A stretch of 7,209 nucleotides of DNA from an uncultured Intestinimonas sp. Its GTDB lineage: Bacteria > Bacillota_A > Clostridia > Oscillospirales > Oscillospiraceae. Under the pieces are notes generated by a model. That model saw only the letters and a list, made by a program, of their open reading frames with translations. It did no database searches and was not told the origin of the DNA. Positions 4,999 through 7,209 of the stretch are shown here, piece after piece. The translations under genes and the position numbers were made by a program. Position 1 is the first letter of the stretch; each line of letters starts with the position of its first letter. The stretch covers positions 1 to 7,209 of the forward strand of contig CAUBHZ010000087.1 in assembly GCA_958435885.1 (NCBI GenBank). Reading direction: 5' to 3'.

Positions 4999-7209
4999 AT
5001 GAGAGAGGAAAAGAGACGGGTCCTGAGCATCCTGACCGCCCTGGCCCTGACCCTGGGGCTGTGCACCCCCCTGGGCGGGCTGCTGCCGGAAGCGGAGGCG
5101 GCGGAGATCGTGGATTCCGGGCAATGCGGCGCTGGGCTGACCTGGAAATTTGACAGTAATGGTACGATGACCATCAGCGGAACCGGTGAAATGTACTATT
5201 ATTATGATTATGGAATTCCTTGGAATGATTACAGGGCGCAGATAAAAAAACTTGTCGTTGAATCCGGTGTTACCTCCATCTATGACAATACCTTTGATGA
5301 CTGCTACAATATGGAATCGCTGACGATTGCCGATACGGTCACCTATATTGGCGATGGTGCCTTTGAAGACTGCAAAAAACTTCGTGAAGTATACTTGCCT
5401 GACAGCATTACAGAATTAGGCTCTGATGTTTTTAACAATTGTATATCATTGGAGTCTGTAAATATTCCCAGCCGTATCACTACGATTCCCAGCGACGCGT
5501 TTTCATGTTGCTGCTTTTCTTCCATTGTTATACCAGATACCGTGACAAACATTGGTAATGGGGCGTTTGACGCCGTTTCTGAGCTTAGCAGCATCACATT
5601 ACCAGATGGTTTGACCTGGATGGGTGAATTTGCATTTTCAAGTACTGATCTGGAAAGTATTCGTATTCCGGATGGGATGACTGAGATTGCCCAAAACGCA
5701 TTTATGAGCTGCGACAAACTAAAAACAGTTATTTTGCCAAAGAGTATTACAGATATCGGATGGAATGCATTCGCGGGCTGCTCCAGTATTCGGGATGTAT
5801 ATTTTGCCGGCAGCGAAGAAGAATGGGATGCGATAGAGGTCGGATTGTACAATCAGCAGCTGCTTAATGCAACGATTCACTATAACTCTACAGGACCGGG
5901 TTCTGAATCTGAGCCTGAAGTTCCCACTTCCTTCATCCCAACCCCCATCTTGGATGATCCTACCTGTACGGAGGAGGGGGTGTCCCTCTCCTGGACCCTG
6001 CCCCTGGTGGTGCCGGGGGAGACCCACACCGTGGACGGCTTCTACATCCTGCGCAAGACCGCCGGCGGCAGCTACCAGCGCGTCGGCCAGGTGGGAGAGT
6101 ATACCCATCTGTATGCGGACACGTCGGTCCAGGAGGGCCAGACCTACACCTATACCGTCCAGGCCTATTATCAGGACCGGACCGGGGACTATGACCAGAG
6201 CGGGAAGACCATCACGTGGGAAAGTAGCCCGCTGTCCATTTCCGAGGTGAACATTTCGGGCGGCTATCCGATGCTGCCCTTACAGGGAAAATCGGAAGTG
6301 CTGCTGACCCTGAAGGAACCCCTTCCTGAGCGTTACCTGGAGGGCGGAACGTTTACGGGTTCTGTCCGCCTCATGGCCGGGGGCCGCCTGCTGGCCAATG
6401 GGACGGAGGTAGCCTATGAGCCGGAGTATATGGACCTGTATGCCACCTTTTCTCCGGGGGCGGGAGGACACTTCCCGCCCAATACCGAGGCGGAGATCCA
6501 GGTGCTGAATGCGGAGGGGCGTGTGATCGGCCGCGCACCCTGTAAGACCTACTTCCAGCAGTGGTCAGTCGCCAACTTCAGCTCTAGCGATGCGCCTGTG
6601 CCCGAGCGGCTGATCTATCTGATGCTGTGGGGCGAAAACAGCGACGGATGGGGGTACGAGACCCGGGCCGACCAGTTGGTGGGCAGAGGGGCCCAGCCCG
6701 GCAAGGGCGGGTTCTGCTTTGGAATGGCGCTGGCCGTCTCGCTGGTCAACTGGCTTGGCACCTATGATTTTGGCGCATATGACATTTTGGATGAGACGGG
6801 CGATACCGTCCAGAAGCTGGCTCAGGTGGACATGGAGGGGGAATTTACCGGGATCAACGCGGTGGAATTTATCCAGCTGTGTCATATCGCCCAGTACCTC
6901 TGGCCCATCCAGGATGCGCTGGATGAAAACAAGTGGGATTACTCCGGGTTGCTCAAGGAGATTGACCGGTACAAGGCGGGAGAGTGTCCCATGCCCATCG
7001 CCTGGATCTCTGCTACGGACAGCAAAACCAAGGATAAGTCCAGCCATGCGCTGGGAGCTTATGATTACCGCCTCGATGGCGGGGATGCTTATATCCTGTG
7101 CTATGACTGTAATTTGCCGGGGGTACGCAAGGAGCTGAAGCTCTCCAATTACAAGGATTCGGGCAGCGCCGCATGGTCCTTTGAGACCCTGGGCTGGCAG
7201 GGTTCCCAG
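4999..7209 (+). CDS. Secreted BspA-type LRR protein with FN3-like and predicted papain-like peptidase domains, 3' end beyond the window
   Basis: The frame is open from 4999 to the edge: 737 codons, no stop. A signal peptide (about residues 1-34: basic RREEK-like start, LSILTALALTLGL core, AEA|A cleavage region) predicts export. Residues 38-80 match the SG-x-CG-x-x-x-x-W...GTMTISGTGEM module common ahead of BspA repeats. Eight leucine-rich repeats of 22-23 residues span about 81-264 (pattern L-x-x-I-x-I-P-D-x-V-T-x-I-G-x-x-A-F-x-x-C), closed by the VYFAGSEEEWDAI...ATIHYN cap. A fibronectin-III-like domain covers about 311-394, then a beta-rich region to about 530. The last part carries GGFCFGMA (C573), SSHALGAYDY (H683) and YDCNLPG (D703, N705), an order fitting a papain/C39-like cysteine peptidase fold. 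Substrate is unknown; activity is inference. It probably shares a transcript with the upstream regulator. Confidence 0.85.
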   Translation, partial: MREEKRRVLSILTALALTLGLCTPLGGLLPEAEAAEIVDSGQCGAGLTWKFDSNGTMTISGTGEMYYYYDYGIPWNDYRAQIKKLVVESGVTSIYDNTFDDCYNMESLTIADTVTYIGDGAFEDCKKLREVYLPDSITELGSDVFNNCISLESVNIPSRITTIPSDAFSCCCFSSIVIPDTVTNIGNGAFDAVSELSSITLPDGLTWMGEFAFSSTDLESIRIPDGMTEIAQNAFMSCDKLKTVILPKSITDIGWNAFAGCSSIRDVYFAGSEEEWDAIEVGLYNQQLLNATIHYNSTGPGSESEPEVPTSFIPTPILDDPTCTEEGVSLSWTLPLVVPGETHTVDGFYILRKTAGGSYQRVGQVGEYTHLYADTSVQEGQTYTYTVQAYYQDRTGDYDQSGKTITWESSPLSISEVNISGGYPMLPLQGKSEVLLTLKEPLPERYLEGGTFTGSVRLMAGGRLLANGTEVAYEPEYMDLYATFSPGAGGHFPPNTEAEIQVLNAEGRVIGRAPCKTYFQQWSVANFSSSDAPVPERLIYLMLWGENSDGWGYETRADQLVGRGAQPGKGGFCFGMALAVSLVNWLGTYDFGAYDILDETGDTVQKLAQVDMEGEFTGINAVEFIQLCHIAQYLWPIQDALDENKWDYSGLLKEIDRYKAGECPMPIAWISATDSKTKDKSSHALGAYDYRLDGGDAYILCYDCNLPGVRKELKLSNYKDSGSAAWSFETLGWQGSQ

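Noticed and set aside
4999..5070. Possible lipoprotein signal at Cys22 of the secreted protein
   Set aside because: The residues before Cys22 are L-G-L, and leucine at the -1 position does not fit a lipobox; an AEA-A site for ordinary signal peptidase lies further on.
5200..5780. LRR region as a nucleotide tandem repeat or CRISPR-like array
   Set aside because: The repetition is at the protein level with 22-23 residue periods; the DNA units are diverged and there are no identical repeats with unique spacers.
5343..6108. Minus-strand open frames opposite the LRR and FN3 region
   Set aside because: The plus-strand frame is continuous through the whole region with clear repeats; the opposite frames have a periodic sequence that merely mirrors the LRR periodicity.

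Overview
The window reads as chromosomal DNA from a GC-rich anaerobic Firmicute, most likely an Oscillospiraceae-type gut clostridium (inference). The reasons are the gene order ylxM-ffh-rpsP-khpA-rimM-trmD, the strong GGAGG-type ribosome sites, and a BspA-type leucine-rich-repeat surface protein of a kind common in gut Clostridia. No mobile element, CRISPR array, tRNA or rRNA gene is visible.

Left part (1-3284, minus strand): a compact housekeeping operon for protein targeting and translation, transcribed right to left. It runs ylxM, ffh (SRP GTPase), rpsP (ribosomal protein bS16), khpA (KH-domain RNA chaperone), rimM (30S maturation factor) and trmD (tRNA m1G37 methyltransferase, cut by the left edge). 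A near-consensus sigma-A promoter (TTGACA, 17-base spacer, TATCAT) lies before ylxM. A perfect 13-bp hairpin with a T-tract sits between khpA and rimM and probably tunes expression of the last genes.

Middle (3285-3535): a 251-base divergent intergenic region. It holds the ylxM promoter, an extended -10 promoter facing right, several inverted repeats and a cluster of AAATCC hexamers. It looks like a regulated control region.

Right part (3536-7209, plus strand): two genes only 17 bases apart, probably one operon. The first encodes a 481-residue protein with an N-terminal XRE-like helix-turn-helix and a large C-terminal region I do not recognise. The second, open at the right edge, encodes a secreted multidomain protein: signal peptide, BspA-type leucine-rich repeats, fibronectin-III-like domain, a beta-rich linker region, and a C-terminal domain with Cys-His-Asp/Asn motifs suggesting a papain-like cysteine peptidase. 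Its leucine-rich-repeat segment is strikingly AT-rich compared with the rest of the gene. This regulator plus secreted-protein pair is the best candidate for something undescribed.
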